From Amanita rubescens (lineage: Eukaryota > Basidiomycota > Agaricomycetes > Agaricales > Amanitaceae): 20,000 nucleotides of DNA. Shown here piece after piece: positions 1-8,430 of this stretch; position 1 is the first letter of the stretch, and the number at the start of each line of letters is the position of its first letter. Location of the stretch: contig WION01000613.1 of NCBI GenBank assembly GCA_015039365.1, positions 1 to 20,000 of the forward strand, given 5' to 3'. The notes beneath the pieces were generated by a model. It ran no database searches. It was not told where the DNA came from and was given only the letters and a program-made list of their open reading frames with translations. The position numbers were made by a program, and so were the translations under genes.

Positions 1-2
1 TC

Positions 3-533
3 TCCGATGATCCAGAAGAGCTTGACTTGACGGAGGCAGCCGTTTGGAAACCATCGACTATATATGATCATCCTTCTCCATCCCTTCAATGTCCATTCCG
101 GCCGTAATGCCCTTTGCTTCAGACGATACGCCGACGTTCTCCAGACACAATATCAACGATAAGGTCATATTACCTGTTCGGAAGCCTCCTTCGCGTCCTC
201 GACACGACTCAACCTCGTTCTCTTTCTCTGAAGACATCACTTAGCGTTTAAGAAGGCCACTGTTACTTGGACCAAGGCGACGGAGGAATTGAAGAATAGC
301 TCCGCTCGTTCTCCCATCTCATCGAGGCTATCTGTCATTAGCTTTGGCTTATTCAACTTCGCGGAGACTAGCCAGCCGTTTCCATGCGCGACCCTTATGA
401 CCCGTGGCCTTATATTCCTGACGAGATTGAGAATAAAATTACTGAGGATGAAGGTGAGGGGGATTCTATCGGGAGCATTATTAAGGCTGCGCTGGACTTG
501 AACCGAGTTCTAAAACTTGGCAAGATCGCTTGA
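3..533 (+). pseudogene. 3' end of an unrecognised gene, frame-disrupted or multi-exon
   Basis: Coding-like sequence runs to a stop at 531-533. The most convincing piece is the terminal stretch 372-533, starting after a possible acceptor TAG at 369-371. It has an ATG at 384 followed by MRDPYDPWPYIPDEIE and ends NRVLKLGKIA. Upstream, plausible coding moves between frames: SDDPEELDLTEAAVW from base 3, then MSIPAVMPFASDDTP from the ATG at 89 to a TAG at 242, then KKATVTWTKATEELK in a third frame. No clean short intron explains all of these changes, so this is either a decaying gene, a stretch with base errors, or exons I cannot join. The composition is acidic and low-complexity, and I recognise no family. 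The gene begins outside the window. AT-rich sequence follows the stop (560-610), as expected of a 3' flank. Confidence 0.35.
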
Positions 534-855
534 TGCGAACCCTTGGGCTGCGGGATTTTGTACTTTTACTGTTTACTTTTTATTTTGTGTATTTTTGACT
601 TTATGACGATGACAATGTAAATCTATTGGATTGGCGTCTCAACAGCGAAATTCTTTCTCATTTCAAAGTATAAGCCGACTTCTTTGAGCATAGATGACGT
701 GTTGAACGTCAAACGATTTCACAGGATTTAAAATTACAGAATCAAGACAGTGGACTACATATGAAACAGCCCTTCTCTTCAACTTTCAATTCTGCGTGAA
801 GCCCTTCAAGTAAGCTTTTTGTCCACCACCTTCAACAAAAGACTCACCCAACGGT
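534..855. other. Intergenic, includes outer end of the left inverted-repeat arm
   Basis: I see no gene here. From about 682 onward the sequence is the reverse complement of the right-hand region near 4500-4605. For example GACGTGTTGAACGTC at about 692 matches GACGTTCAACACGTC at about 4571. This stretch is the 3' flank of the minus-strand peptide-gene copy. Confidence 0.6.
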
Positions 856-1141
856 TTACGTGCAGCACTTGCTACATTCTCCGAGAATGAGCTTCAAAGG
901 GCAAACATTAGGAAGCGGCGGCGCGGGCCAGCAACCAGGAAGGCAGTACTCTTCTCCCAAGGTCACCACTTGGGGGTAATGGCTGGAGCGAGCACCTTCT
1001 CCCAAGCCCACCACTTGGGGGTAATGGCCAACGTGAGCATCATCTCCCATGTTCACGACTTGTGGGTAATAGCCAGGGACAGCAAAGGCTGGCACCGATG
1101 CGCAAAACGATGGCCATGAGGATGGTAGCTGAGAATTTCAT
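856..1141 (-). pseudogene. Cysteine-rich secreted peptide gene, left copy (frame-broken, repeat-expanded)
   Basis: This is the inverted paralogue of the gene at 4239-4433. The start CAT is at 1139-1141 and the stop is at 856-858. After the conserved first codons a run of four Ts (seen as AAAA on the plus strand, about 1105-1108) carries one extra base. That shifts the frame inside the signal peptide. Downstream of it the original frame is open to the stop. In that frame the copy carries three tandem 15-residue units starting GYYPQVVNMG, GHYPQVVGLG and SHYPQVVTLG (1074-1030, 1029-985, 984-940), where the right copy has one. The C-terminal six-cysteine domain is identical in protein sequence to the right copy. 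The copy may be a recent pseudogene, or the extra base may be an assembly error. The 54-nt 5' UTR intron (1218-1165) and the TATA box are kept. Confidence 0.75.
940..1074 (-). repeat. Three tandem 45-bp (15-residue) units inside the peptide gene
   Basis: The units occupy 1074-1030, 1029-985 and 984-940 on the minus strand. Each encodes a variant of (G/S)-(Y/H)-Y-P-Q-V-V-x-(L/M)-G-(E/D). The last unit runs into the first cysteine of the C-terminal domain. The 45-bp period is an exact multiple of three, so the reading frame is kept. The other intact-looking copy has only one unit. Confidence 0.85.
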
Positions 1142-1270
1142 ATTGTTAGAGAGTTGTAAGTAACCTGCGGGGAGAGTTCTAAGCAAAATTAACGACTCGA
1201 GATGAGCAGGAAACTCACTGATGACAGAAGTGCAGAGGAACCTGGAGTCTTGGCTGTCGACATTGAGAGC

Positions 1271-1277
1271 TTTTATA
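1271..1277 (-). promoter_or_regulatory. TATA box of the left peptide-gene copy
   Basis: TATAAAA read on the minus strand, about 130 bases before the ATG and followed by a conserved 5' UTR intron. A CCAAT motif lies just upstream. The same arrangement is present in the right copy. Confidence 0.6.
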
Positions 1278-1916
1278 TCATTGGAATGCCTATGATCCTG
1301 GTCATTTATGGCAGGATGACGATAGAGCGTATTTCGGAACCGAACACTCGATTATCGCTACTCGGAACTACATGAAATTAGAACGTACTGCCATGTCCCT
1401 GGAAACAATGGCTTCGTTGCCTATACCCTTCCTTAGACTGTCGGCAGCCGAATAGAAGCCGGAAAAGATATAATATATTCTGAACGTTAACATAAGTGAT
1501 CATGAGGTGTCACTGTTTTCACGACTATACCTTTTTGGCAAATCAAATAACGTCCATGCCGCACGTCAAAACGTTGAATAAGTCCCGACTGCTAGTGTGG
1601 AAGTGGTAGAATGATTCGCTCGGGGAAATGTTTGTGTGCGCTCTAGAACCACTTTATGCTTCAAACCGTTTATGTCATTTCTATATTCTTGGAATCAGAA
1701 TATACTTAGTCGAAGATGGATACATAGACTGTCGTAGGACGGCCAAAGGTCTCCGGTGGAATGGCATATGTTGACTCATGCACTTACCAATGCCCTATCG
1801 TCGATTCAGTTGAGTATGAGAAACTAGCGACGTACAAGAGTCATTTGCGCGAGGGAGAGAGCTCGAATATAAACATATCATTGGATGCTGGAGGGTTCAA
1901 GGGACTACAATCACAT

Positions 1917-3496
1917 CAACTTGAATTCTGGTGCTGTGTATCTCCCGTTGCAAGGAAGTTCCTCGTGGATGTTCGGTCCGGTTTGTTGCAAGAATTGGTC
2001 TGACGTCTTTTTGGCTGAACTCGTGTCCGAAGCAGTTGATACGCAAAAGTAAGTCACAAGCTGAAGAGCATATTTGATTAATGGATTCGAGCGCGCAGTT
2101 CCCATGCTTACCCCATGCATATCTTTGTTCATCGTACCGTAACGATCCATAGCACCTTGCTCGGTTAGAGGATATAATGTGAAAAATTTCCACGTCGATG
2201 ATTGAATGAAGATGAGATTGAAGATGGCGGTGTTTGAAACTACAAGTGTACTTCCCCCGCTTTGACTCCTCCATGCATGTTATCTATCGAATTATCATGT
2301 CACGATGAGCGTAGCACCTTACCCGGTTAGACGATATAACGTGAAAAGTTGCCACGTCGATGAATGACAGAAGATGAGGGTGAAGATGTCGGTGTGATCG
2401 TGACTCGTTAACAAAGGACCGGATGTCGGCGCAGCGTGTAATCACCGTGATGCACATACTGTTATGTCAGTGGCCACCGGATGTACGTGTTCACTTATCC
2501 CTTTTGGGCAAACTAAGGTGTCAATACACGACTCGCAGGATGATTCTGATAGCGATACCGAAGTTCGGTTCGGCCCAGTTTTCTGACATCTCGGCCGGAA
2601 CCGACAGAACAAGGGCTTATCGTCACTAGCATGATCCTGGGCATCGTAGTTGGCCAAGTCAGTCGAGAAGAGCTTTTTCATGAAGTTCGTGAGCATTGGT
2701 CGTAGTGAAAGCGGGGACAAAGTGAGGGTGAGGTTTGGGTAAACCGTAATATGGCATTATTCACGTGAGCCAGGCATCGCTGCACCCTTGAAGAACTGGC
2801 AGATGTAGCTTTGACATTACTCGAGTGGGGAATAGCTGCCAGGACTGGCACGAACTTGGGTGGAGATAGAGATCGGACATACATTTGTTTTTGTCTGTTT
2901 CTCTTGTCCGATTTATCACGCTATGCGACGCGAAGCCGTCCAGTATGGAGCCGTATGGTAGACGGTACGACCTCTGGTTCGACATAACGTGCTGTATCAA
3001 AGGGTTCCAGCAGGCCGTGGCATTGAACGGCGGCCGACGACGGCGAAAGCAGCACAAAGATATTCTGAAATTGGCAGAGCGTGATGCCGATTCTACAGCG
3101 GGCATCGATACATCTAGTGCACGGGAGAACGGTGCTAGTAACAGAAAACGGTTCTGAAGGGCAGCGAAAGGACTCAGAGGACCGTCGATCAGATCGGAGG
3201 ACAAGTTGAACTTGAAGTGGCTGCAGTGGCAAGCCTACTATCCAAACAATAATACCAGGAAACAGGCTTGTCAAGCCTTCGGAGCAAGGTAATAAACTCA
3301 CACCACAGACCAGATAGTCTGCATCCCGATTGCCTCGAGACGAGTACGGTGCTAACGATAAGGCCCCGCACCACTCCCTAGAAGTTGGGCGCGGCTGGCC
3401 AAGTGCAGGCGCTTGGTTCGGAAATGGTGCGATTGCGAAGTCGGAGGGTGCCAGGCACGGTGGACCGGGGGTTTCCTCGCTGGGGTAACTACCCGC
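1917..3496. other. Spacer of the inverted repeat, no recognisable gene
   Basis: No gene I can support. Open frames exist on both strands, including about 200 codons on the minus strand at 3526-2921 and 90 on the plus strand at 2885-3157. They overlap each other, lack convincing splice signals and match no family I know. One short plus-strand stretch (about 3141-3246) has coding-like composition after a possible acceptor. The spacer also holds the 162-bp-spaced direct repeat listed separately. Confidence 0.5.
2145..2403 (+). repeat. Two-copy direct repeat, 162-bp offset
   Basis: About 95 bases at 2145-2240 recur at 2307-2403. Shared blocks include AGCACCTT, CGGTTAGA, GATATAA, GTGAAAA, CCACGTCGATGA and the purine-rich GAAGATGAG-TGAAGATG-CGGTGT. 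Divergence is about 15 percent. Function is unknown; the repeat sits in the spacer between the inverted-repeat arms. Confidence 0.75.
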
Positions 3497-4102
3497 AGCG
3501 TCGTAATCCCTTGGGCCCTGCGGCATACGATGCGTTTATATTCGAGCTCACGCAAATGACGCTTGTACGTTGCTAATTGCTCATTCTCAACTGAAACCTG
3601 AAGCTTCGATCGATAGGGGATTGGTAAGTGCATGGGTCAATATATACCATTGCACCGGAGACCTTCGGCTGGGTTATGACATTCTATGTATCCATCTTCA
3701 TCCAAGTATACTTTCAATGAATATAAAAATGACAAAAACCGTTTGAAGCATAAAGTGGCTCTAGAGCGCGCGCGAACGTTCCTCCGAGCGAACCGTACTA
3801 CCACTGCCACGCTAGTGTGACTACGGGACGTTTTAACGTGCTGCATGGACCTTAATCTGCTAAAAAGGTATAGTCGTAAAACCGGTGACACCTCATGATC
3901 GCGTTCAGAATGTATTCCATGATATCTTTTCTGGCTTCTGTTCGGCTGCCTACATGCTTGGGAATGACATAGGCAGCGGACAGGGACATAGCCGTACGTT
4001 CTGATTTCATGGTTCCGAGTAGCGATAATCGAGTGTTCGGTTCCCGGAATACGCTCTATCGTCATCTGCCATAAATGACCAGGATCATAGGCATTCCAAT
4101 GA

Positions 4103-4109
4103 TATAAAA
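4103..4109 (+). promoter_or_regulatory. TATA box of the intact peptide gene
   Basis: TATAAAA, about 130 bases before the ATG, with ATTCCAATG (a CCAAT motif) directly upstream. It is conserved in both inverted-repeat arms. The third copy keeps a similar layout (GTATAAA near 7711). Confidence 0.6.
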
Positions 4110-4238
4110 GCTCTCAATGTCGACAGCCAAGACTCCAGGTTCCTCTGCACTTCTGTCATCAGTGAGTTTCCTGCCCATCTCGAGCCGTCAGTTTTGATTA
4201 GAACTCGCCCCGCAGGTTACCTACTACTCTCCAACAAT

Positions 4239-4433
4239 ATGAAATTCTCAGCGACCGTCCTCATGGCCATCGTCTGTGCATCGGTGCCAGCCTTTGCTGT
4301 CCCCGGCTATTACCCCCAAGTTGTGACCTTGGGAGAAGAGTATTGTCTTCCTGGTTGCTGGCCCGCGCCGCCACTTCCTAATGTTTGCCCTTTGAAGCTC
4401 ATTCTAGGAGAGTGTAGCAAGTGTTGCACTTAA
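4239..4433 (+). CDS. Small secreted cysteine-rich peptide, intact copy
   Basis: A 64-residue protein. Residues 1-20 form a clear signal peptide: a Lys after Met, a hydrophobic core VLMAIVCASV and a VPAFA end that fits signal-peptidase cleavage. The mature part, about 44 residues, starts VPGYYPQVVTLGEE. It carries six cysteines at positions 36, 40, 50, 59, 62 and 63 (C-x3-C-x9-C-x8-C-x2-CC), with a proline-rich WPAPPLP between the second and third. This suggests a disulphide-stabilised extracellular peptide. The ATG at 4239 is chosen because it begins the signal sequence and is conserved in all three copies. A 54-nt intron (4162-4215) lies in the 5' UTR. The function is unknown. It could be a fungal small secreted protein (effector-like, signalling or antimicrobial), and the sequence alone does not decide which. 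Confidence 0.75.
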   Translation: MKFSATVLMAIVCASVPAFAVPGYYPQVVTLGEEYCLPGCWPAPPLPNVCPLKLILGECSKCCT

Positions 4434-4965
4434 AGTGTCGTTGGGTGAGTCTTTAGTTGGCGGTGGTAGACAATAAACTTACTTAAAGGGTTTCGCGCAG
4501 AATTGAAAGTTGGAAGCTGTTCTGTAGTCCTGTCTTGATTCTGTAATTTTAAATTGTGAAATCGTTCAATGACGTTCAACACGTCGTCTGTGCTCTCTTC
4601 TGTCATAATAAGTCATAGTGCCACCAAAGTAAACCAGATGATTGTCTCCCTCGTTGCCCCGAGTATGAAAAGAAGAGATACAAGTAGGAACCTTTTACGA
4701 AAACAAGTGCCGTCTTGAATTGCTATCTCTTCATCCACAACAAACAGCTTAGCGACCGAAAACGAGCACATCAACTATCAACAGCAGGTGCTCCTACTTC
4801 CCCCTGAAGCTGGCCTTTCCCTGCAGCGTAACATCACAAACCAAGACTGTCCTTCCCAACTGCTGTTACCCCATTGTTGGCCGCCGGATCATCCTCCGCT
4901 CCATCTCCCTACTGAGCCACCATTAGTAGAGTATACCTTGACGCATTCTTCGCTCACAAGTGTTA
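4434..4965. other. 3' flank of the peptide gene, partly shared with the third copy
   Basis: No gene is supported. The blocks GTAATTTTAAA, TTGTCTCCCTCGTTGCCCCGAGTA and AAGAGATACAAGTAGGAA recur, diverged, at about 8107-8240 in the same order. Homology to the inverted left arm ends near 4605. Confidence 0.55.
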
Positions 4966-5255
4966 ATGTTAGATTCGATAGAGGAAGGACTAAGGCGCGT
5001 CCTTGCATCGTATTTCGAAACAACGACCCACTGGCAAGGCATGAAGGCTTATAGATTGAGTTTGACTATATTCACGCTGTGCGCGGCGCCGTTGCTCGTA
5101 ACGGTGATGACCCCGCAAACATGTTTTTTCGTGCTTTTCTTCATTGTTACCCTCAATCGTTGGACACGGCGGCGGATTTTGTGGAACAGCTGAAAGGAGT
5201 CTTGCACGTGCTGAGGCTAGTTGCCAGTGTGGCAAGAGAATTGGATGGAAGATAA
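4966..5255 (+). pseudogene. Unrecognised coding-like remnant
   Basis: Two stretches of good coding composition abut in different frames. The first runs from the ATG at 4966: MLDSIEEGLRRVLASYFETT continuing to HWQGMKAYR near 5053. The second is open from 5055 to the TAA at 5253-5255. It starts IEFDYIHAVRGAVARNGDDP, then has ANMFFRAFLHCYPQSL and ends LRLVASVARELDGR. A one-base loss near 5053 would explain the switch. TAG at 5052-5054 could instead act as a splice acceptor, but I see no matching donor at a normal distance. The combined stretch is about 95 residues, mostly helical and soluble. I recognise no family. It is probably the end of a broken gene. Confidence 0.35.
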
Positions 5256-5625
5256 TGGAAAGATCGTTCTGCACGAGCCTGAGGCGGGGAAATTTCTGGT
5301 GCGATAACGCTTGCATAACATAGGTGACGGCAACCAATGGCGAAGCTGCACAGCCACATCTCTTAAAATACTTACGGTTCTCGTCATCCTCCTGTCAAGT
5401 CCTCCAACTCAACGATCGATGTCGCTTGGCGTGCGTCGAAACGAGAACTCAAGTTAGCGATTCTTATATGTCCTGGACGTTTGGTTAGGGCTGCACGCAC
5501 AGACCCCCTAAAGTTAAACGGTGGAGTCGGGCACACTCCCGGGCCGGGCCCATGGGCAAGGACCGCGCCAGAGCCCCTTATTGGCGTCAGCCACAGGTCA
5601 GTTTCGTTTACAATCGGTCGAGGCG

Positions 5626-5633
5626 TATATAAA
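5626..5633 (+). promoter_or_regulatory. TATA box of the KEN-box protein gene
   Basis: TATATAAA, about 100 bases before the ATG at 5733, followed by a pyrimidine- and CA-rich leader. Confidence 0.6.
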
Positions 5634-5732
5634 CCTGCATCCGTTGTCGCATCTCTTCAGATATCCCTTTTGATCCCCCGCATACATACACACGTACCAA
5701 ACACACATTTACCAATTACCCATACCATTAAC

Positions 5733-7203
5733 ATGTATTCCAAACTTCCCCGAAAGACCTTCCCCACCGCTTCCAAGCTGGCCTTGGAAAATTCCTCCCC
5801 TTCCCCTTCCCCCTCTCCCGCTTCCCGTCTCCCCACCTTTACTTCCCGTATTCCTTCTTCTAAAAAGAGCGCTAACGCTTCTTCTCAAGGTAAGGAAAAT
5901 ATTCCTCCTTTCTCTAAAAAACAGTGAGTCTGTCCTTTCTTGACGGCAGTGAGATGTGATGACTGACATGACATAGGGGTTCGACTAGGTCGGCGCCTGC
6001 TAAGATAATGGTTGCCGACGAGCACAAAATCAAAAAGGCGCTGACCTAGGAGACGTAAAGCGCGTTAGGTCCATTGCAAAGGTAATCGTGTTCTCGATGT
6101 TTTGCGCAAGTCGAATCTCTGAGCACAATTAATCCCAGGATGAAAAGAAAGAGTCTTTCGTTCGTCCTGTGCTTGCATGCCTATCCGAAGCATTGGACTC
6201 GGTGCAGATGGTATTGTCTTTTTTATTGTTCGTCATTTCTTTTCCTGACCACTATCGATAGGACTTTGATGACGAGGACTGGGAAACTGGCCTCGCGGCA
6301 GCAAAGATCTCAACGCCCAAGAAGAGAAGGATCACACACTTGGACGGAATCACGCTGTCTTGCACCGAGAGCCTTTTCGACGTCTCTTCGCCATTGGCTA
6401 AGCGCCACAACGATAGCATCGAAGTGACACGGAAGAGATCTTTGGCGAGACTCTCCCGCGGTAACATGAACGAGGCGGACATTACCCTCGACGCGGTCCC
6501 CGATTCTCTGACAGAGAGAATTGAATACATCGACCCTGTCGAGTACTTTGATGACGCTGAAGTGGCCGACGACACTTTCGATCTATCCGAGATGCTAAAC
6601 AAGCTCGACGCTCCCGAGGAACGGCTCATGGACACCTCCTTATCCGAGCTGATGAACGTCGAGATTAACTACTCCCTCGAGTTCCCTAACACCGCCGTTG
6701 GCCGCCCTCCGCATATCTTTGTTGCCAAGTATAAGCGCGACAAGAAGAGAGCTGCGCAGAGGGCGCTTGAAAATTCAGTTCAAAACAACCGGTGCGTTCT
6801 TCAGGACGAGTGCATTATTGACATCCCTTTGCAGGACTGGGCTCCGTCGTTGAAGTGGAAGGTGCTCACACCTGAAAAGTACAATGCTCCGTTTCCGAAG
6901 ATCCCAAGCCTGATCGTGACGAGCCCCAGTGACGGCGACCTCTCATCGGCAATGTATGCAAACAATGCGACGGCGGTCGATTATGACCAGGAGGCTATCG
7001 CGAGTGGCTCATACAAGGACCTTCAGCTGGATGCTTCGTGGTACAACTGGACGATCAGGTTCGGGGAGGTGCTTCCCGCAGACGAGGTGGTGGCGGAAGA
7101 AGAGGAAATGATGCCTGCTATTCCGGAAATCATCGTCACGAGCCCAAATGGAGATCTCCACTTTGAAGTGAATGCTGAGGAGGACTTGAATGAGATATGG
7201 TAA
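5733..7203 (+). CDS. Hypothetical protein with KEN box and basic nuclear-type motif
   Basis: The best model has exons 5733-5923, 5977-6081, 6139-6210 and 6262-7203, with introns of 53, 57 and 51 nt and consensus splice sites, ending at TAA 7201-7203. Exon 2 is open in one frame to a TAG at 6047-6049. The downstream exons need the frame that begins with GAC at 6043, so the gene is one base out of frame near 6036-6047. Alternative splicing can avoid this, but only with a poor acceptor or by removing the KEN box. Features: a Ser/Pro/Lys-rich N terminus, GKENIPPF with KEN at residues 54-56, PKKRR (a possible nuclear signal) in exon 4, an acidic middle (IEYIDPVEYFDDAE) and two IVTSP motifs near the C terminus. 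The length is about 415-430 residues. I recognise no family. An APC/C substrate, perhaps securin-like, is an inference only. Confidence 0.6.
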
Positions 7204-7689
7204 ATCCGAGGGCGTTGGCTCTTTCCATTTATTTTCTGGTGAGCAACATTTCAGACTTGGTATATCTTTCGTTAACGCTCAATCTAATAGCCTTCACTTT
7301 CGCTCTTTTTTATTGTTTTGCAAGTGACTCGCTCGTGCTGGACACGGACAATATACCCAAGGACTAGGACTCGGACCTGGATTTTCTTTTTTTCTTTCTT
7401 TGCGAATTGGACTGTACTGCATTGCACGTTTGTAATGGGGTGCGGTGGGGATACGGTGAGGCAGAACGCGTAGTTGCGCGACCCTAGCCAGGCGCGCACG
7501 AAATGTTCTTGCCAATGAAGCCCTGGGGAGAATGGCCAGTAGGGAGCGGAGGGCGGGGAATGCTTGCCACATTTCTCACTCGAGGATGCTCCTGAATACG
7601 GCCGTTCTGGGAACCAGCCCTGCTTGCCAGCGACTGCGAATAAATTGTTTGTATTGTGCCGCTTTCGAATTCCAATCTTGTGCGAGACT
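7204..7689. other. Intergenic, 3' flank of the KEN-box gene
   Basis: Pyrimidine-rich just after the stop and otherwise featureless. Overlapping minus-strand open frames (about 7284-7772) have arginine- and proline-rich shadow composition and no start or splice support. I see no gene. Confidence 0.5.
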
Positions 7690-8430
7690 AAGTAAGCTCC
7701 ATCCAACAGTGTATAAACGAGTTGGTCAAGAGGATTCCCCAGCACCTCTTCAAACGGTAAGTCTCCTGACATGTCGAGTCGTAAACTCTGATTAGAACTG
7801 GCCCATAGCCTACCTACCGTCTTCCAAAAATATGAGATTCTCGGCGACTAATAACTATTCTTCGTGACGCAGCACGCTTCTACTGCTCTTCCTACTCGAG
7901 GCATAGCAAGGACAGTAGTGTCTTGATGGTTGCTTGCCGCTATTCCCGACCCATTACCATCCTCTCTGCAATCTCATCCCAGGAGAAGGTAGCAAATGCT
8001 GCATTGGGTAAATCTTCATTTGAAGGTAATAGACACCGAGTCGCATGCAGGGTTAAAAGTTGAAGAGCTGCCGTGGCGTAGTTAATACACCTTGGGCTCA
8101 GTTCTGTAATTTTAAATCCTGCATGAAGTCATTTTATGTTCGCGTCGGAGTCTGTGCGGCCTTCCATCCCTCCGGATAAAACCGGACAATTGTCTCCCTT
8201 ATTGCCCCGAGTAGTATGAGAAGAGATACGAGCAGGAATCTTTCACGATAACGGGCGCCACTAATACCGAAACGGGATTCGTCAGCTATCAACGCCTATG
8301 CAGCTGCCGATGCTCCGCACTGAAGTGCCAAACCAACCTTTCTTTACGGTGGAACGTCGCAAACCCACAATGACGTCCCATCCTTTCCGATTGCTGTCCT
8401 ACAAATACTTGTAGAGCGGCTCAGGCTCTG
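7690..8430 (+). repeat. Diverged third copy of the peptide-gene region
   Basis: The order of elements matches about 4060-4900: a CCAAT/TATA-like promoter (GTATAAA near 7711), a GTAAGT-type 5' UTR donor near 7758, GATTAGAACT, the broken gene, GTAATTTTAAA, TTGTCTCCCTTATTGCCCCGAGTA and AAGAGATACGAGCAGGAATC. It has the same orientation as the right arm. It is much more diverged than the two arms are from each other. Confidence 0.75.
7832..8011 (+). pseudogene. Decayed third copy of the cysteine-rich peptide gene
   Basis: It starts ATG AGA TTC TCG GCG, parallel to the intact gene, and ends in TAA at 8009-8011. The reading frame is continuous from the ATG to the C-terminal domain but is stopped at codons 12 (TGA), 25 (TAG) and 29 (TAG). 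The C-terminal part still shows the family pattern: CLDGCLP, then C, LIPGE, and KCC near the end. One cysteine is replaced by Gly and the spacings are one residue longer. The hydrophobic signal core is scrambled. Its frame and cysteine layout survive while stops have accumulated, so I read it as an old pseudogene of the same family. Confidence 0.7.

Larger units (their letters stand above)
682..1916 (+). repeat. Left arm of a large imperfect inverted repeat
   Basis: This arm is the reverse complement of about 3497-4605, at roughly 80 percent identity by eye with many small indels. It spans the 3' flank, the cysteine-rich peptide gene, its 5' UTR intron, the promoter and several hundred bases upstream. 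Clear anchors are the 54-nt UTR intron, TTTTATATCATTGGAATGCC (1271-1290), AACACTCGATTATCGCTACTCGGAA (about 1343-1367) and CCTTTTTGGCA/CCTTTTTAGCA further in. Matching fades near 1916 and near 682. The arm is about 125 bp longer than its partner. Ninety of those bases come from two extra 45-bp units inside the gene. Confidence 0.88.
3497..4605 (+). repeat. Right arm of the large inverted repeat
   Basis: This is the partner of 682-1916 in opposite orientation. It contains the intact peptide gene, its UTR intron, TATA box and upstream sequence. Homology to the left arm stops near 4605. Homology to the third, same-orientation copy at 7690-8430 continues to about 4900, so the right arm keeps more of the ancestral flank than the left. 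Confidence 0.88.

Noticed and set aside
1897..2274. 125-codon minus-strand open frame near the inner end of the left arm
   Set aside because: Irregular composition, no known domain, and it runs through the direct repeat.
2921..3526. 201-codon minus-strand open frame in the spacer
   Set aside because: It overlaps other open frames, has no recognisable domain or splice structure, and crosses the inner end of the right arm where homology stops.
3637..4065. 142-codon minus-strand open frame upstream of the intact peptide gene
   Set aside because: The equivalent left-arm sequence has a one-base deletion (ATTTCGGAACC against ATTCCGGGAACC) plus further indels. The frame is not conserved, and the region is shared promoter DNA.
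7284..7772. Overlapping minus-strand open frames 3' of the KEN-box gene
   Set aside because: No plausible start context or domain; composition typical of antisense shadow.
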